A stretch of DNA of 64,000 nt, taken from the NCBI GenBank assembly GCA_946406115.1, contig OX291558.1, positions 18,654,205 through 18,718,204 on the forward strand, read 5' to 3'. This document shows, in pieces, positions 23,400 through 36,030 of this stretch. Position numbers and translations under genes: made by a program. This DNA comes from Apoda limacodes (lineage: Eukaryota; Arthropoda; Insecta; Lepidoptera; Limacodidae). The notes beneath the pieces are model-generated. The model saw nothing but the letters and a program-made list of their open reading frames with translations. It searched no databases and was not told where the DNA came from. Numbering within the stretch: position 1 is the stretch's first letter; each line of letters starts with the position of its first letter.

Positions 23400-24170
23400 T
23401 TAACAACATACATTGCTATGCAGATATGCAGATGACAGTACTGGAGACTTACTAGCATATTACACGGGCCGTGCAAACATCTCTGGTTCCGATGTAGAGG
23501 AAAAGTGCGAAGAACTTGTGTCTCAAATCGTGACCAATCTAACTAAGGTCTCTGACTGGAGACTTGAAAGCTAGGTCCGATTCAACCCTACGAAGACCCA
23601 ACTCTGCGCATTCACCGCTAAGAAAACCCTGGATCCAGTGGTCTCACAATTCCAGAACACTTCCCTCTCCATCTCAAAGAGCATTGGGATCTTTGATGTT
23701 GACATGCCCAACGATGTTCAATTCGGAGATCATATGTAAGACAAGGTGAAGCTGGCGATCAAAAAACTTGGTGTACTCAACAGAGCGAAGCATTACTTCA
23801 CTTCGGGGCCTTAACAAGTCGCAAGTTCGACCCCATATGGAGTACTGCTGCCATCACTAGGCGGGTGCACCTGGATACCAGCTTGGTCCTTTTGACTTGG
23901 TGTAAGAATCGTCGACGACCCCAAACTCACAAGCCGTATCGAACACTTAAGTCTGAGGAGAGACTTTGCCTCCCTGTGTGTGTTCTTCCGCTTGTATAAT
24001 GGATGTGTGAGAAATTGATCGCTACTTTCTACCACCGCACCGCTCGCCATCGGCAGGGAATTCATCCTCACACCTTAGAACCTAAATTGTCACGTACAGT
24101 GAGCTCCTGCCTAAGTTTTCTCCAAGGACTACAGCATGGTGTTCTTCAAGAAAGAAGTTATTATTTGAAG
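23400..24170 (+). pseudogene. LINE family A reverse transcriptase remnant
   Basis: With stops and frameshifts the plus strand encodes the RT from its catalytic box (CYADDST, near 23420) through FNPTKTQLCAF, then RIVDDPKL, RRDFASLCVFFRLYNGCV and FYHRTARHRQ, ending in the FFKKEVI block at 24141-24168. This order fits a jockey/CR1-type non-LTR retrotransposon. It is the longest coding stretch of this family here; the 5' part is missing. Confidence 0.65.
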
Positions 24171-24310
24171 GATTCTGAAATTAATTGAACGCCAGATTTG
24201 ATTAGATAAGAGGCTCAAGCTGTTATGGAATACCTATTTCATAATTTTGGTTTGTGTTTTCTTTCCTCATATTCGAAATGAAAAGTAGAGTGTTTAATTC
24301 GGGTAAAAGG

Positions 24311-24356
24311 CCCATTTCAGCCTATTATTGGCGCTCTCTATCTCGGCTGAAATGGG
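24311..24356. repeat. short perfect inverted repeat
   Basis: CCCATTTCAGCC (24311-24322) and GGCTGAAATGGG (24345-24356) can pair around a 22-base loop. Possible end of a small palindromic MITE. Confidence 0.6.
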
Positions 24357-24466
24357 TTCCTTTCATCCCTTAGTGAACTATCTACTATATATAAGTGGAA
24401 AAAATCAAAACAACAGTTGCCATAATAAAATGCTGTACACTTACAGGCCACTAGCGACGGCCACCA

Positions 24467-24496
24467 GCTCAGAAAAGTTTGTTGCACTATACTACC
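24467..24496. repeat. single end of the CAGTGCAACA MITE
   Basis: TCAGAAAAGTTTGTTGCACT matches the right end of 31779-31895. No partner end was found nearby. Confidence 0.5.
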
Positions 24497-26084
24497 ACAG
24501 CATAAAAATATTATTTCATGATACTATTTACTACGATTGCGTAAAAGGAAAGAAAAGTATTTAACCGCTATTCTGTTTCATATCTAATCTTTTAAGCTGC
24601 ATGTAAACTGACAAGCATCTTTTAGAGTGTAAGTAAATATATAAGAAAGAACCCATCTTGTTAATCTTACGGTATTTACAGCATTCTTATAAAAGGTACT
24701 GGTTGCATGAAAAAAAAGCAATTACTTAACCTGTCCTATTTGCTTCTTGGCCTTGTCTACAAGACACGCAAATGCAATTTGTAAACGAAGCAATATATAT
24801 GACCCCATCTCCATTTGGTATTACTGTCGCATGTCGCATTCAGTGTTGTGCAACATGCGAAAGCGTGCAACGGAACGCAGCATGTTTGGTGCATTTATCT
24901 CTGTTTGAATTTTGTATGAGGCAATTAATTTAACGTCTTTCCGCTTGGAAAACGGTACTATTAACGTTACCCGGCGACAATTTGACGATTATGAATTCTA
25001 ATGTGTTTGTTTTTTAATAGATTTATTACCTGAATGTAGGTTAATGGAGTAATAAGGTATAATTTTATAATTAAGTTTATGTAATTTTGATCGTTTCGCT
25101 TTATTACACATATTAGGTGTCTACCTTACTTGTTGATTACTTAGCTCAAATAACATCCTTCTTGCTTTTGCTACTCCTTAGGCATAATATACGTAGTCTA
25201 TGAAGAAAATGCATTTTTGGCCTATAAGTACCTAATCCAAATCTATATCAGAATCAGAATCAGAAATATTTTATTTGCAAGAAATATGATAGTTACATTA
25301 AATTATTTGTTGTGTGTTGTGTGTTGTTAATGTGTTTTTTGTAAAATAATTATGTTAATGCAATTATGTCTATATTTACTTATTCATTATATTATAAAAG
25401 TAAAATAATATATTATATTCTTTTTCTTATTTTTTTGGCACGTGAAAGAAATTAATCCTTTGAATGAACGATTGTCGTAAAATACGGGTTGTTCTTTTTT
25501 AATTTTACACAGGTTCGATTTCTAACTCAAACAGGTGATTCATCTAAAAATCTTTAAATAGATTTTTATAAAATTAAGAAAAAATGTTTCCTTTCAGTCA
25601 AATTTGCCACTATCAATATTTATGGTAATTAAGTAAATAGGTAACTTTCTTTGCATCCTCGATCTTACTTTTCCAACCTATATATAGTTACCTACCTATA
25701 CCTACTTATATAAAAAGAAGGTTCTTAACAATGATGTTAAAATATTCAGGTTACAAAGTAAGTAGTGACGATTGTTTCTCTAACGTATTAACGCTCAACC
25801 TTACCGAATTCGATGTACCTACACAAAGCGAAAAAGCGAACACGCAATTTCCTCAAACTTACCATAATTGCATGAGCAAATATCTTACATAAAAATAGGT
25901 TGTACATTTTACTTTCAAAGCAATGTAGAAGTTACTTAAGAGAGAGAGTCTAAAAATTGGCATTCAGATCTTAACTTTGTTTTTTTATTGCAGATGACTG
26001 TATTAAGTACATGAAGCTTTCAATGCGTCGATCGATTATGTACTTTATTAGCATACGTAGGTATTAGATATTATTTAAGAAAAA
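24497..26084. other. gene-free AT-rich stretch
   Basis: No supported gene. TCAGAATCAGAATCAG at about 25250 and TGTTGTGTGTTGTGTGTTG at 25310 are low-complexity. Confidence 0.45.
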
Positions 26085-26362
26085 ACAATTTTTTTTTTTT
26101 TTTTTTTATACCACTAAGGTGGCAAACAAGTCTACGGTCCGCCTGATGGTAAGCGGTCACCGTAGCCTATGGACGCTTGCAACACCACGGGCATCCCTCG
26201 CGCGTTGCCGACCCTTCTAATAACCGAAATCTAATAACTTCTTTTTTGAAGAACCCCATACTGTAGTCCTTAGAGAAAACCTTGGCAGGGAGCTCATTCC
26301 ACAACCTAAGCGTTCGCGGGAGGAAGTTTCTCTGAAACCGCACTGTACGCGACCATTGTAAT
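26085..26362 (-). mobile_element. LINE family A, 3' end (reverse), with poly(A)
   Basis: Starts with a T run (the poly(A) of the minus-strand element), then GGCAAACAAGTCTACGGTCC, and ends in the GTTCGCGGGAGGAAGTTTCT block. Same 250-bp 3' portion as 16777-17033. Confidence 0.7.
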
Positions 26363-28229
26363 AAGTCTATAGTAATTGTTTATTCAGAGGTCCGTTGAAC
26401 AAAAACTGCTATCTTATTTTTATTAGTTTGACTAACCTTGTGGCCACCTTTCTCGACTGTAAAGGTCGACTGTCCGTATCTCCTATCGTCAGTTCCTAGC
26501 TACCTAGCTTGCCCAGAAGGAATTTACTTTAAGAGTAGCAAACAGAAGGGAAATCAGAAAAATTAATAGTAAACTGTTATCAGTCGTAGTCACCGTGAGT
26601 GACGACTCCGCCAGCCGACGTGTAGTAGCAAAATCCGACTCAAACCGGTCAATCCCGGCGCGGTGTAGAAGCTGTCCGAAAAGTATACACCTGATGCACT
26701 GTCCACTAGCACTTCACCAAAACCGTTGTTTCCGTGGATGAGATGTTCAATATAATATAAAACTCCAATCACAGCAGTCCGGAGATAGGTGTTCTGCGTT
26801 CCGAATCGAGAGCCGCGCAACCGTGTGTATGCGTCTAACGTCGACCGCGCTTCCGTATAAACTAGAAAATTCGCACTGCCGAACGTGCGTTTCGTACGAG
26901 TCTACACCAAGGTAAAGTCACACAAAGCGAGTGACGTAACACGCTTATCTTTACCGAACAGTTATAATTCTGGATCATTTACAGACCTCGATTTTTGTAA
27001 TCTTTCCCAATCTTTCTTATGTACTGCGCAAAAGCCTCACAAAATTGACCACACTTTAAAAAGAGACAAAGATAACCTGTGGTCTCTTTTTGGTTTCTAT
27101 CAACGTCCGCCATTTTGTTTGTTTATGATTAATACAACAAGTTAGAAAGAGAAAAGACAGTTTCGCTTCGTCTCTGTCACACTTTTGCGACCATTTTTTT
27201 TACATCTAGCTAGAAAATGCGCTGTCCAGTTCTCTTCGTCTATATCATAATGATTGGCAAATATGTAAAAAAAAATTATTTCTGCCAGATCTCTTCACTG
27301 TACAATTAAGAATTTTACGAATCTTAGCGGGACCTTCGTATACTGCTTGAATAGGATGAACGAACTTGTTAGCTGTTTTATATTTCTGCTTTTGATATTT
27401 ATCATCCTAAACTAAACCATTGATATAAATAAAAAGGGACTGGCTGTTACTACTGAATTTCTGATAACCACTTTGTGCTCGATTTACCGCGCTTACTCAG
27501 AGAGCGCATTACATCTATTCCTTTTTATTTATTTCAATGCCCTAACCTAAATCTATTGTTTAGTTCAGCGGTTCAACACGGGCCCGCACCTATCTGTATA
27601 TTTCATTCAAATAAAATAAGATTTCGTAATGCGAAAAGTATTGTATGCTGATGGACCGCTTAAACCATTGTGTCTAAAATCTATGTTCCGGTACACGCGG
27701 TATCGTATGGATCACATTAACAATACTAGAAGCTGGCCACCGGATCTTTTGCAAGCCAAAGAAAAAAACTATTAGTCGGTAATATACCGCGCTGTTTCAT
27801 TATAACTTCATTAACCTTATTGTAACGCCTGTTGGTTCGCAATTAACTCGCAGAAATTATCATCTTGTCATGCGGCTTTTGTTTAGGAACAAGCAAAAGG
27901 TCGATGACTTAATTTTACCGCGCCACAGCATTCACTTGTTTTATCTTAAGCCATCTAATGATAAAATCATTTACTTATAATAAAATTTATACTCTGTATT
28001 GTTATTGTAGATAATTATAACAGTGCAAGTAGGGCGACTGATAACTTGCGATTGCAAGTTGTGTATTGCATATGCCTTTAGGCTATATAAGTTTTTAGGG
28101 TTAGATAGAGTAACTTCCTCCAGCATGATCGTTCGCTGTTCGTTTCCATAGTTCATCGTTTAAGTTGAATAGGATCAAAATCAAAGATCACGGGTTCAAA
28201 ATCACTAGCGCAGACAATCTGAATCCATA
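26363..28229. other. gene-free stretch with an unexplained frame
   Basis: A GC-richer patch at 26580-26960 has a 76-codon minus frame (26820-26590) without an ATG. At 27421-27533, ATAAATAAAAAGG and CCTTTTTATTTAT are inverted about 80 bp apart, perhaps a small MITE. Nothing else recognised. Confidence 0.4.
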
Positions 28230-28450
28230 TAAATATTATAAATGCGAAAGTAACTCTGTCTGTCTGTTCCTTTTACTTTTTCACGCTTAAACCGCAGAAC
28301 TGATTAAGATGAGATTTGGCATGGAGATAGTTTGAGTCCCGGGGAAGGAAACAGGCCACTTGAACACGACAAGCCGTTGAAATCCTACACTGATAACCGA
28401 ATTTCGGGCTGGTGGAATCGCGGGCAGATAATAGTTATACATATATAATC
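28230..28450 (+). mobile_element. Helitron-like (LEP1-type) element, partial
   Basis: TAAATATTATAAATGCGAAA, then GATGAGATTTGGCATGGAGA, then GATAACCGAATTTCGGGCTG. The expected CTAG end is not visible. Confidence 0.5.
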
Positions 28451-29039
28451 TTGCTGTTTTTATGATAAAGGCGGTAACGGTTGCGCACTGCGTCAGTCGG
28501 ATTTGCATATTTTGCTGGCTCCCGAGTTTCTTGTAAGCTAATTTACCCAGGAAGATTAGGAACGTATTTATAAGAGTACGTACAGATTAAGTTGGTTGTT
28601 GCAAATAGCAGATTGTTGTGGTTGTGAACTGCGATAACTATGTCTCTTATAAATAAATATTAATTACAAATCCTTAAAAACTTTGATTTAACTTTCTCTT
28701 TTAATTCATTCTTCATACAATAAAAATATAGTAGGTAGGTACCCACACCTTAAACATCAGATGTTTGACTGATTCCATATACCTAGGTACCCCAAAACTA
28801 CATTTGCAATTTGCAATATACAAACCGCAAAAGCCGCAACCTTGCTAGGCTGAGAAATTAACAGGCAAATACAGTACAGTTAAGTTACAAGAGAGCTTAT
28901 TGGGAACAGTCTCGATTACGCCAGACTCTGGAATTACTTTCACGGGTCTCGAGAGCTAAGAACTACTTGCATATATTTTTCCCTCGAATTTCAGAGTTTT
29001 GCGTACTCGAGACTGTTCCTAATAAGCTTCCTATACTAT
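28451..29039. other. short inverted pair, otherwise no feature
   Basis: AGAGAGCTTATTGGGAACAGTCTCG near 28890 recurs inverted at about 29007-29032 (CGAGACTGTTCCTAATAAGC). The intervening sequence is unremarkable. The arms end where the SINE at 29040 begins. Confidence 0.45.
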
Positions 29040-29310
29040 GACGATTCCAACGCAGCCTAGTTGGTAGTATGGCCGACTGCTGTGCAGAGGGTGTAGGTTC
29101 GATACCCGCACTGGACAAAGATTTATGTGATAAATATTTGTGTTTGTCTTGAGTCTGAATGTATTTATGTATGATATGTATGTATTTACAAAAAAAAAGT
29201 AATATATACATATGAGTATTTGTATCCGTTGTCTGGTATCCATAACACAAGCTCTGCTAACTTTGGGGCCAGATGGCGGTGTGTGTATTATCCAAAAATA
29301 TTTATTTATT
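29040..29310 (+). mobile_element. tRNA-derived SINE (family H), full length
   Basis: A-box-like CAGCCTAGTTGGTAG (29053-29067) and B-box-like GGTTCGATACCC (29096-29107), spaced as in a tRNA, then a body with ACAAAGATTTATGTG, the GTATCCGTTGTCTGGTATCC block and an AT-rich tail. Partial copies are at 18932, 21066, 33237, 46768 and 47670. Confidence 0.7.
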
Positions 29311-31778
29311 TATTAATTTTTTTACTAATAACTAATTCTGTGCCTATACCACCCTTCTAACTTTATTAGGTACAGTCAACAAGCAAAAGTTACAGTTGCT
29401 ACAAGACCTAAGTATTTTGTTAGGTGTGATAGCCCAGTGCTCAGTGAGTTACGGTCTCAATTATTACCTAGATGGGTTCCATTCAATGCCTAAAGTTAAA
29501 GTCCAATATGGACTCATATTTTTTTTTCAAATTTGACAAAAATTTGGCATTGATTCGGCAAAAAAAAATTGACTAAACTTAAATGCCAAAGAAAAATCGC
29601 CATCAAAGATAAGCCATAACGTCAAACTAAGTATTTTCGATCTAGTCCTTACCGACAAATAATACATTTATGCCTTTTTACCTTTCGTCAAAATGATTAA
29701 AATATGTTTTTCCGGCACAAAATTATGCCTTAACATCCTAAAAAAAATATCGTAGATGTTCAAACTTCAAACACAGCAAAATCGTGCCGTCGTGTCACTC
29801 GACGGTAAGTTATAAAAGCGTTAATTGGATTGCATTTAGTTTCCTTCCGTTTTTTAAGTCGGTAAATACACATTATATAGCACTGGCCGACAACAATATG
29901 TTATGTAAATTTCAAACAATACCCCATAAAATCTTTACTTACCTACTCACTTCTTAGAATATGTAATAAAAAGAAGCATCGTTAGAATATTTATTTTATT
30001 TCCTGTGTCTAACCTCGACTGAATAATGGAATACAAACTACAAATCATTACTCTCTCCACCGAAACGGAACGAAGCAAAATTGCCTAGTTAAGTACCTTC
30101 CTAGTTACCAACTAGCTAGTTACGCATCTTAACGAATATTTTATTGATCGGTTTGCATATAAATGTACTTTAGTCAGTTATCTACACTATTAGTAAACTA
30201 AAAGAGCTATTAGGTACATTTACAGACTCTTTATATAACTTGAATTAATATATTGAATTAATATACTTCATTTATTAAATTAAAAATATTAAATTATTGA
30301 ATGGAATTTCTTGTCCAGCCAGGTCTGACCCGTCCCATCCCATCCCATTAAATTGGTAAAAAATCCTGGTAACTATTTCACACAAATTTATTATTATTCA
30401 GTTTTGCATACAAGCAACCCTATTTGTCTTGAGAAAGTATAGGTAGGTACGTGAGATTTTACTAACAGTTTCTGCTTTGTCTTGACCAGTCTCCCTGGAA
30501 CTGAGTAGGAATTTCGTTTCCTTGCTTTGTGTTCCTTACTTTTTGTTAATGTCTTAAAAAACAGTGAAAACCATAAGTTTCGAGGCATACTCCCCCGTAT
30601 TTTGAACAAATAGCAACTCTGTGATTGGCTGTCACGGATGTTACTGATTTTGATTTTTTCTTAGTGATGGATGGTATCGGCACAGGTATCGGGTTTGAAA
30701 TATTATTAAACTATAAGTCGAAATTACTATGAGAAATGGTTAGATATTTCCATATTTGACATAATGTACCTGTACCACATATTTTTCTTTGTTATTTGAA
30801 TAAAAAATCAATTTTTCGTGTATGGGGATTTTACTTGTTTTGACGTTAACCGACACCTCCATGTCAGTAAATTAATAAGCTTTTCGAAGCATGGTATAAA
30901 TACATCACTAACAAAAATAAGCACTTCAAAAGAATCCCTCAATCAAAAAATGGTTTTCTAACATCTAATATTTTTAACCACCTATCCAACTAAGCCCCAC
31001 ACTATGAGTTAGGCCAGAAAACAAAAATCCATTCCCACTTTACGAGTGGGAACCTACTGTAGAGGAAGAAAACGTAAATAATTCTCAACTGGCTTAAATC
31101 GAGGAACCTTAAAACAAGATCTTCGTGACTAAAGATGAATGATCATCATCATTAAGCTCCAGTTGCCAAGCTTTTTAAGTTAAGAGCATGCGATTCGCGG
31201 CGCCTCGCAGCCTGCTTCATACAAACGAATTTTCCCTTTATTTTTGACATTTACTGATCAAACACTGTGAAATTTTGTAGACATGATTCCAAGCCGAATA
31301 TCTTTGTCTATTGTTTTCTAAAATCCAGAAAAATGTTTTTACTAACTAAAAATCCTAATTGAGACTAATGAAAAACGAGAATCCTCTATAACTATTAACG
31401 TATACAATTTAATAGAAAACTGGCACATTAGAGACCTAGATATTTGTTTCTAGAACACGTCTTCAAAATTTCGTAACGTTTGATTAGTAAGTGTCAAAAA
31501 TAGGCGGAAAATGCCTTTGCAATGCAAATAGTATTCTCTTAAAGGAACTAGGCCACATTCGTTGAAGTCTTTATGAACGTAATGACAAAAAAGTCGTTAG
31601 CTATAAACTCTGACGGTCATCCACTTCACATAGAATTACGGTAATGGTAGTACGAGTATAAATGTGTTAAAAATTTTTGCTTTTTGTACCGGAATCTCAA
31701 CAAGTAACCTATATTTTTTTTTACTTTACACATTCTTTCTACGTACAAGTTTAAGTTCTAATGTATTTTTTCTTACTA
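29311..31778. other. gene-free AT-rich stretch
   Basis: No supported gene, tRNA or clear repeat in about 2.4 kb. All open frames are short and lack motifs. Confidence 0.45.
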
Positions 31779-31895
31779 ACAGTGCAACACACTTTTCCGG
31801 TATGGTCGCCAGTATCGTTATAATTCAAGCCAATTTAATATGACGACTGTAGTTTTGGTTTTCAAGCACCGGGTCAGAAAAGTTTGTTGCACTGT
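31779..31895. mobile_element. 117-bp MITE with CAGTGCAACA ends
   Basis: ACAGTGCAACACACTTTTCC at the left is inverted as TCAGAAAAGTTTGTTGCACT plus GTA at the right. Same ends as 2015-2139. A TA next to each end suggests mariner-type insertion, but one base does not fit. Confidence 0.65.
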
Positions 31896-32486
31896 ATATT
31901 TTGTATTACATGTGAAGTTGAAATTTAGTTTTCGGCATAGCACAGCTTGAACATTGATTTCATTTATACAGTCGGCCATCGAAGACAACTAGACAGAGCA
32001 ATAGTGACAGAGCGAGCGCACTTGACTAGCCTTTTCTTCACATATGGCCCTTATTGGCCACCCGGGAACTATTCTAAACTAGTTTTCTTTAACATCAAAG
32101 GCGATTGACGACTATTTGAATAAAATGTTTATTGTAGAATTGCTTGCATTTTATTATTTTCTTTCTATTCTTTGGTTTGGCTTGTGTGGTCATAGTGAAG
32201 GACGCAGGCTGTGTAGTAGTAATAAATATCACAAAAAAATATCTGTAGGAAGGTATTTTTTCATACGTTACGTAAAGACAAAGAGTTAACAGAAAGAGTA
32301 GCCACACTGGCAGCCTTAATTTTGAGTGCGTATTGGGCGTTCCTTCTTAGGCGCGTTGCGATTTAATAGTAAAACCTCATTTTAGCACCAACAATCCGTT
32401 CCGTCTAAGCGCATATGATATTATTATTCAAACGAAACGCGATCTCGTCATTTGTTGAAAGTTCCGTGTGTGTAAAAATATTTATT
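31896..32486. other. no feature seen
   Basis: No gene or clear repeat. Confidence 0.4.
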
Positions 32487-32596
32487 AACTTCACTTGGGA
32501 AGTTATTGTAATAGGTCCGAAAATCGAAATCGATATTTTTGTGTTTTCTTTACGTTTCATGACTCGGAAAATCATTTGCAATCATTTTTTGAGTGA

Positions 32597-32659
<63 letters not shown>

Positions 32660-32822
32660 TTTTCTGCTCGGTTTTCTCAAAAACTACTGGACCGAATTGT
32701 TTGATGACCATATCAATCGATACGCCACGTCATGACTTAGATCTAAAGAGTCTGAAAAAAATCGGTCCAGCGGTTCATTTTTTATCGGAACATTAAAAAA
32801 GAAAATTTTCCCAAGAGAAGTT
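32487..32822. mobile_element. MITE with internal TG microsatellite (copy 2)
   Basis: Inverted ends AACTTCACTTGGGAAGTT (32487-32504) and TTTTCCCAAGAGAAGTT (32806-32822). The interior has the same blocks as 10948-11306 in reverse, with a TG run of about 27 units (roughly 32600-32655). The two Cys/Val-repeat frames at 32415-32796 are translations of this microsatellite. Confidence 0.75.
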
Positions 32823-33815
32823 GCTTGTACGGAACTTGCTGCCGAACCGATTTTTTAAATATTTTATTTTGATTGTTATTATAGATAATCACAAAGATAT
32901 AGAGCTCATAATGCGAAAATATTTTTTCTTTAACAAAAAACAACGTTATAACTATTTTTCTCAGAAGGATTCACATTTGACAGCTGTCAAAGAAACGCTA
33001 AAAATCAACATTAGATTTTGCTACCAACGCAAACGGCTAACAATTTCTGCTAAAAAGTAGTCACATGGATCGCCCTAGTAGTTTTTGTTTCGTCTATGTT
33101 TTTTTTTACGTCACCTCCTGCCTAGTGCCTGCGTAATGCTGACATTGCAATCTTAGTGAAAACGAATTACATGAACTTGATACAGTTTGTTTCTTAAAAT
33201 AAAATTGACAATGTAAATAATTAACATAAGATTAACCTCGAGCCAGGACTCGAACCTGCAACAATCCTTACAGTCTGTGAAAGTGCTATTATTTGCATGC
33301 ATAGAAAATGTATGTACACACCTATATTTATAATGTACTTTGGCAAACAAGCATACCAATCTCTGATGTTGGGTTGTTACCGTATCCTATGTAAGCGTTT
33401 GTAACAGACCCTTTTGTGCTCTTATCTTAAGCCTCGGCAAAATCGTAGCGATTTATAGCTGCTTTTATCTGCTTGCGATTACTAGCAGCTATAAATCGCC
33501 GCTACCGTGTGTCTGTATACGGCTGCTGTCGACTACATGCTGTTTTTAGCAGCTAATAATCTCACTCGATTGTTACTGTGTAACTAAAATGTCGTCCGCT
33601 AAAAACTTTAACATGCTTAGTTATTGACTACTCGCGCTAATTCTAACAACTGTCCTGTCGTAAGTATTTATCGTTAGGCTAAAAAATTGAACATGCTTAA
33701 TTTTATAGCAGATATATTATTGGTCAGCGATTTTTAGGCAATTCACAGTCACATAAAGCAAATTTTCGATGGCAGGAAATAGCAGCTTTATCAAGTCAAG
33801 TAAGGAAAGGCAAAT
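32823..33815. other. mostly no feature; SINE B-box fragment
   Basis: At 33237-33300 the reverse strand has a B-box-like GGTTCGAGTCCTGG, a remnant tRNA-derived SINE. Near 33442-33500, TAGCGATTTATAGCTGC and GCAGCTATAAATCGCCGCTA are inverted. Nothing else recognised. Confidence 0.45.
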
Positions 33816-34140
33816 AAAAAAAATCGGCCATGTGCGAGTCTGGGTTCCGTACAAACTTATTATACTTATGTAGACAGTTCTTCCATCATAAGATTAAGTC
33901 CACAGGTTTATTATGCCTTAATTATCAATTTTTAGATTTTTTCCTATATTTGTAATGTAAGTAACATCTTGCTTCTTGCTAAATTTCAGTATTCTAGGTA
34001 ACGAAAAGTACCATAGGTTTTTATTTATTTGTTTGACAATATGCCACATAAATGACCGTATTTTGGGTATATTTATTTATTGCATCGACTTTGAAGCTTA
34101 ATTTTTTACAGCTTTAGGGACCGTAGACCTTACTCTTTAT
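33816..34140 (+). repeat. dispersed repeat (family F)
   Basis: CGGCCATGTGCGAGTC, then GGGTTCCGTAC, then CTTGCTTCTTGCTAAATTTC, then CATAGGTTTTTATTTATTTG. The block order matches 45398-45720. Confidence 0.5.
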
Positions 34141-34145
34141 ATTAT

Positions 34146-34770
34146 ATACTAGCTTTTGCCAGCAGCTGCGCCCGCCCTAAATTTGGTTATCGGCATAGGA
34201 TTCTTACGGCAACTCCTCAATTTAAAAAAAAAAACACAGAAGGTAATTTTTTTTAAATAATACGTACCGCCCTTCCCCCTCATGACTGCCGGCCTCGCAG
34301 ATCATAAATGCGCGCGCAATACTTGATAATTATTTTGCTGCCACGTTATTTTAAAATTAAGATATTCATTGAAATCGAATGATGAACAGGGTAATTTTGT
34401 TTTAAATTAAATGCTTGTGATAAATAACATATTTATTTGGATAAAGATTAATATCATGTTTATAAAAACACCTTCACAAATATTGCATTATTTTAGAACA
34501 AATATGGTTAGCATAAAAAAGGTTATAGTGAGCCAACCTTAAAATATAGACATATGCTGACTCGGACTTTTTTTTTAAAACTTTTATAGGGTAACAATTC
34601 TGTGATATATGATTTTTACGAAACTCTAACGGTTTATGATATATAGCCTATAACCGTCCTCGATAAATGGGCTATCCAACACTGAAAGAATTTTTTAAAT
34701 CTGACCAGTAGTTCCTGAGATTAGCGCGTTCAAACAAACAAACTCTTCAACTTTATATATTAGTATAGGT
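34146..34770 (-). mobile_element. LEP1-like element, reverse, interrupted
   Basis: The left end ACTAGCTTTTGCCAGCAGCTG then GCGCCCGCCC is the CTAG end of a minus-strand element. Its other blocks resume at about 34600 (CCTCGATAAATGGGCTATCC) and end in TTTATATATTAGTATAGG. About 380 bp of unrelated AT-rich sequence lies between. Confidence 0.45.
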
Positions 34771-34789
34771 TAATTTCAACTTGACATCT

Positions 34790-34885
34790 TCAAGCATTCC
34801 TGAAAAAAAAAGGTCTTGACAGCCAAACATAGGTATAGCATAGTGATCCTATAAGGGTTCCTTTTTTACTTTTGAGGTACGGAAC
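34790..34885 (+). repeat. dispersed repeat (family F), 3' block
   Basis: GGTCTTGACAGCCAAACATA, then AGTGATCCTATAAGGGTTCC, then TTGAGGTACGGAACTC. Confidence 0.5.
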
Positions 34886-36030
34886 TCTTTAAGTAGGTGC
34901 CTATAGATTTTTACTAACGCTATAAGTCGTTTTTTTTACAAAAGTGGGTAGGGTAGGTGGTACGGATTTTGTGTATCAAAAAGATGAATATTATAACCAT
35001 ATGAATATTTCTAGGGTTGCAGGTTAAAAAAAATATAGGTGCAAACTCGTTTTTACTAAATAATTCAAATAGTGATACTTATTAGTAAGTGTTTAAGCCA
35101 AATGCATAATATTTAAAGTAAAAAAAACGAACTTTGATTTTAAGACACAAAGAAGTACCTACTTAATTATTTTACGCTGTAAACAAAGACACTAACTCCA
35201 ATGTTGAAATAAAAGTAAATTAATCTACAATATTCGGATTTCCTTGTCAAAACTCTACCTAGATGAACGAATACGAAAAAAAACAGTTTGGCATAACTGC
35301 CCGGATATTATCGCACAACTGCCGCAATCCTATTACCTTTTAGCCATTAGCAATAACGTTTTACATCCCTTTTAATCTATATATAAATGCCTGGCGGCTT
35401 TAGCTAATCATTAGATCTTTCCACTTTACATGGGAATTAGAGTCTATAACTAGATTGCACTTCAATCTAGTTTCACTAAGAAAGTACACAATTTTACTTA
35501 CCACTATAAAAAACTAGTAAAGCACAATATCCTCTCACATAGTTTTCAGCACAACACTATAAAAAGCTGTATACAAGTTGATCTTTGCACATCCTTCTAC
35601 TTTTAAAAATAAAAAAGTTTTTCGCGGGTCTTTTTAATATAGAACAATAAGCAGCAATGGCTTCGCGTGCATCTGCCGCGCGTTCTCGTGTAAACTGAGC
35701 GAGTGCTTTCGCCTCGTATATTCGTAGGCCTCGGCCAGTAAGAAAGACCCGCCAAACCTACTAGCCACCTGTCACTGTTTAGTAACTTAACGGGAAGTTA
35801 AGGCCCAAAACAATTTACGTTGTGTCCAGTAATAATTAGGTTTAAGTAAGAACACGCAACGACGCAGTCCAATTTTTACAATATTTTTAGTTCAGATTAG
35901 AACAGACAATGATTCTGACGACCGTTAATTTTTTTAACACAGATGGACCAAAACAATCTTATGAAAAGTACCGGTCAAGTTGTAGTTAGATTCCTTTTGC
36001 GCTGAATTCGGTTATCGAGGTGGGATTCCT
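34886..36030. other. no feature seen
   Basis: AT-rich. The last part may belong to the BEL/Pao LTR that follows, but no border can be set. Confidence 0.4.

Noticed and set aside
29031..29250. 95- and 70-codon minus-strand ORFs
   Set aside because: They are antisense to a tRNA-derived SINE; no domain.
32415..32796. Cys/Val-repeat proteins of 67-106 codons
   Set aside because: They are translations of a TG microsatellite inside a MITE.
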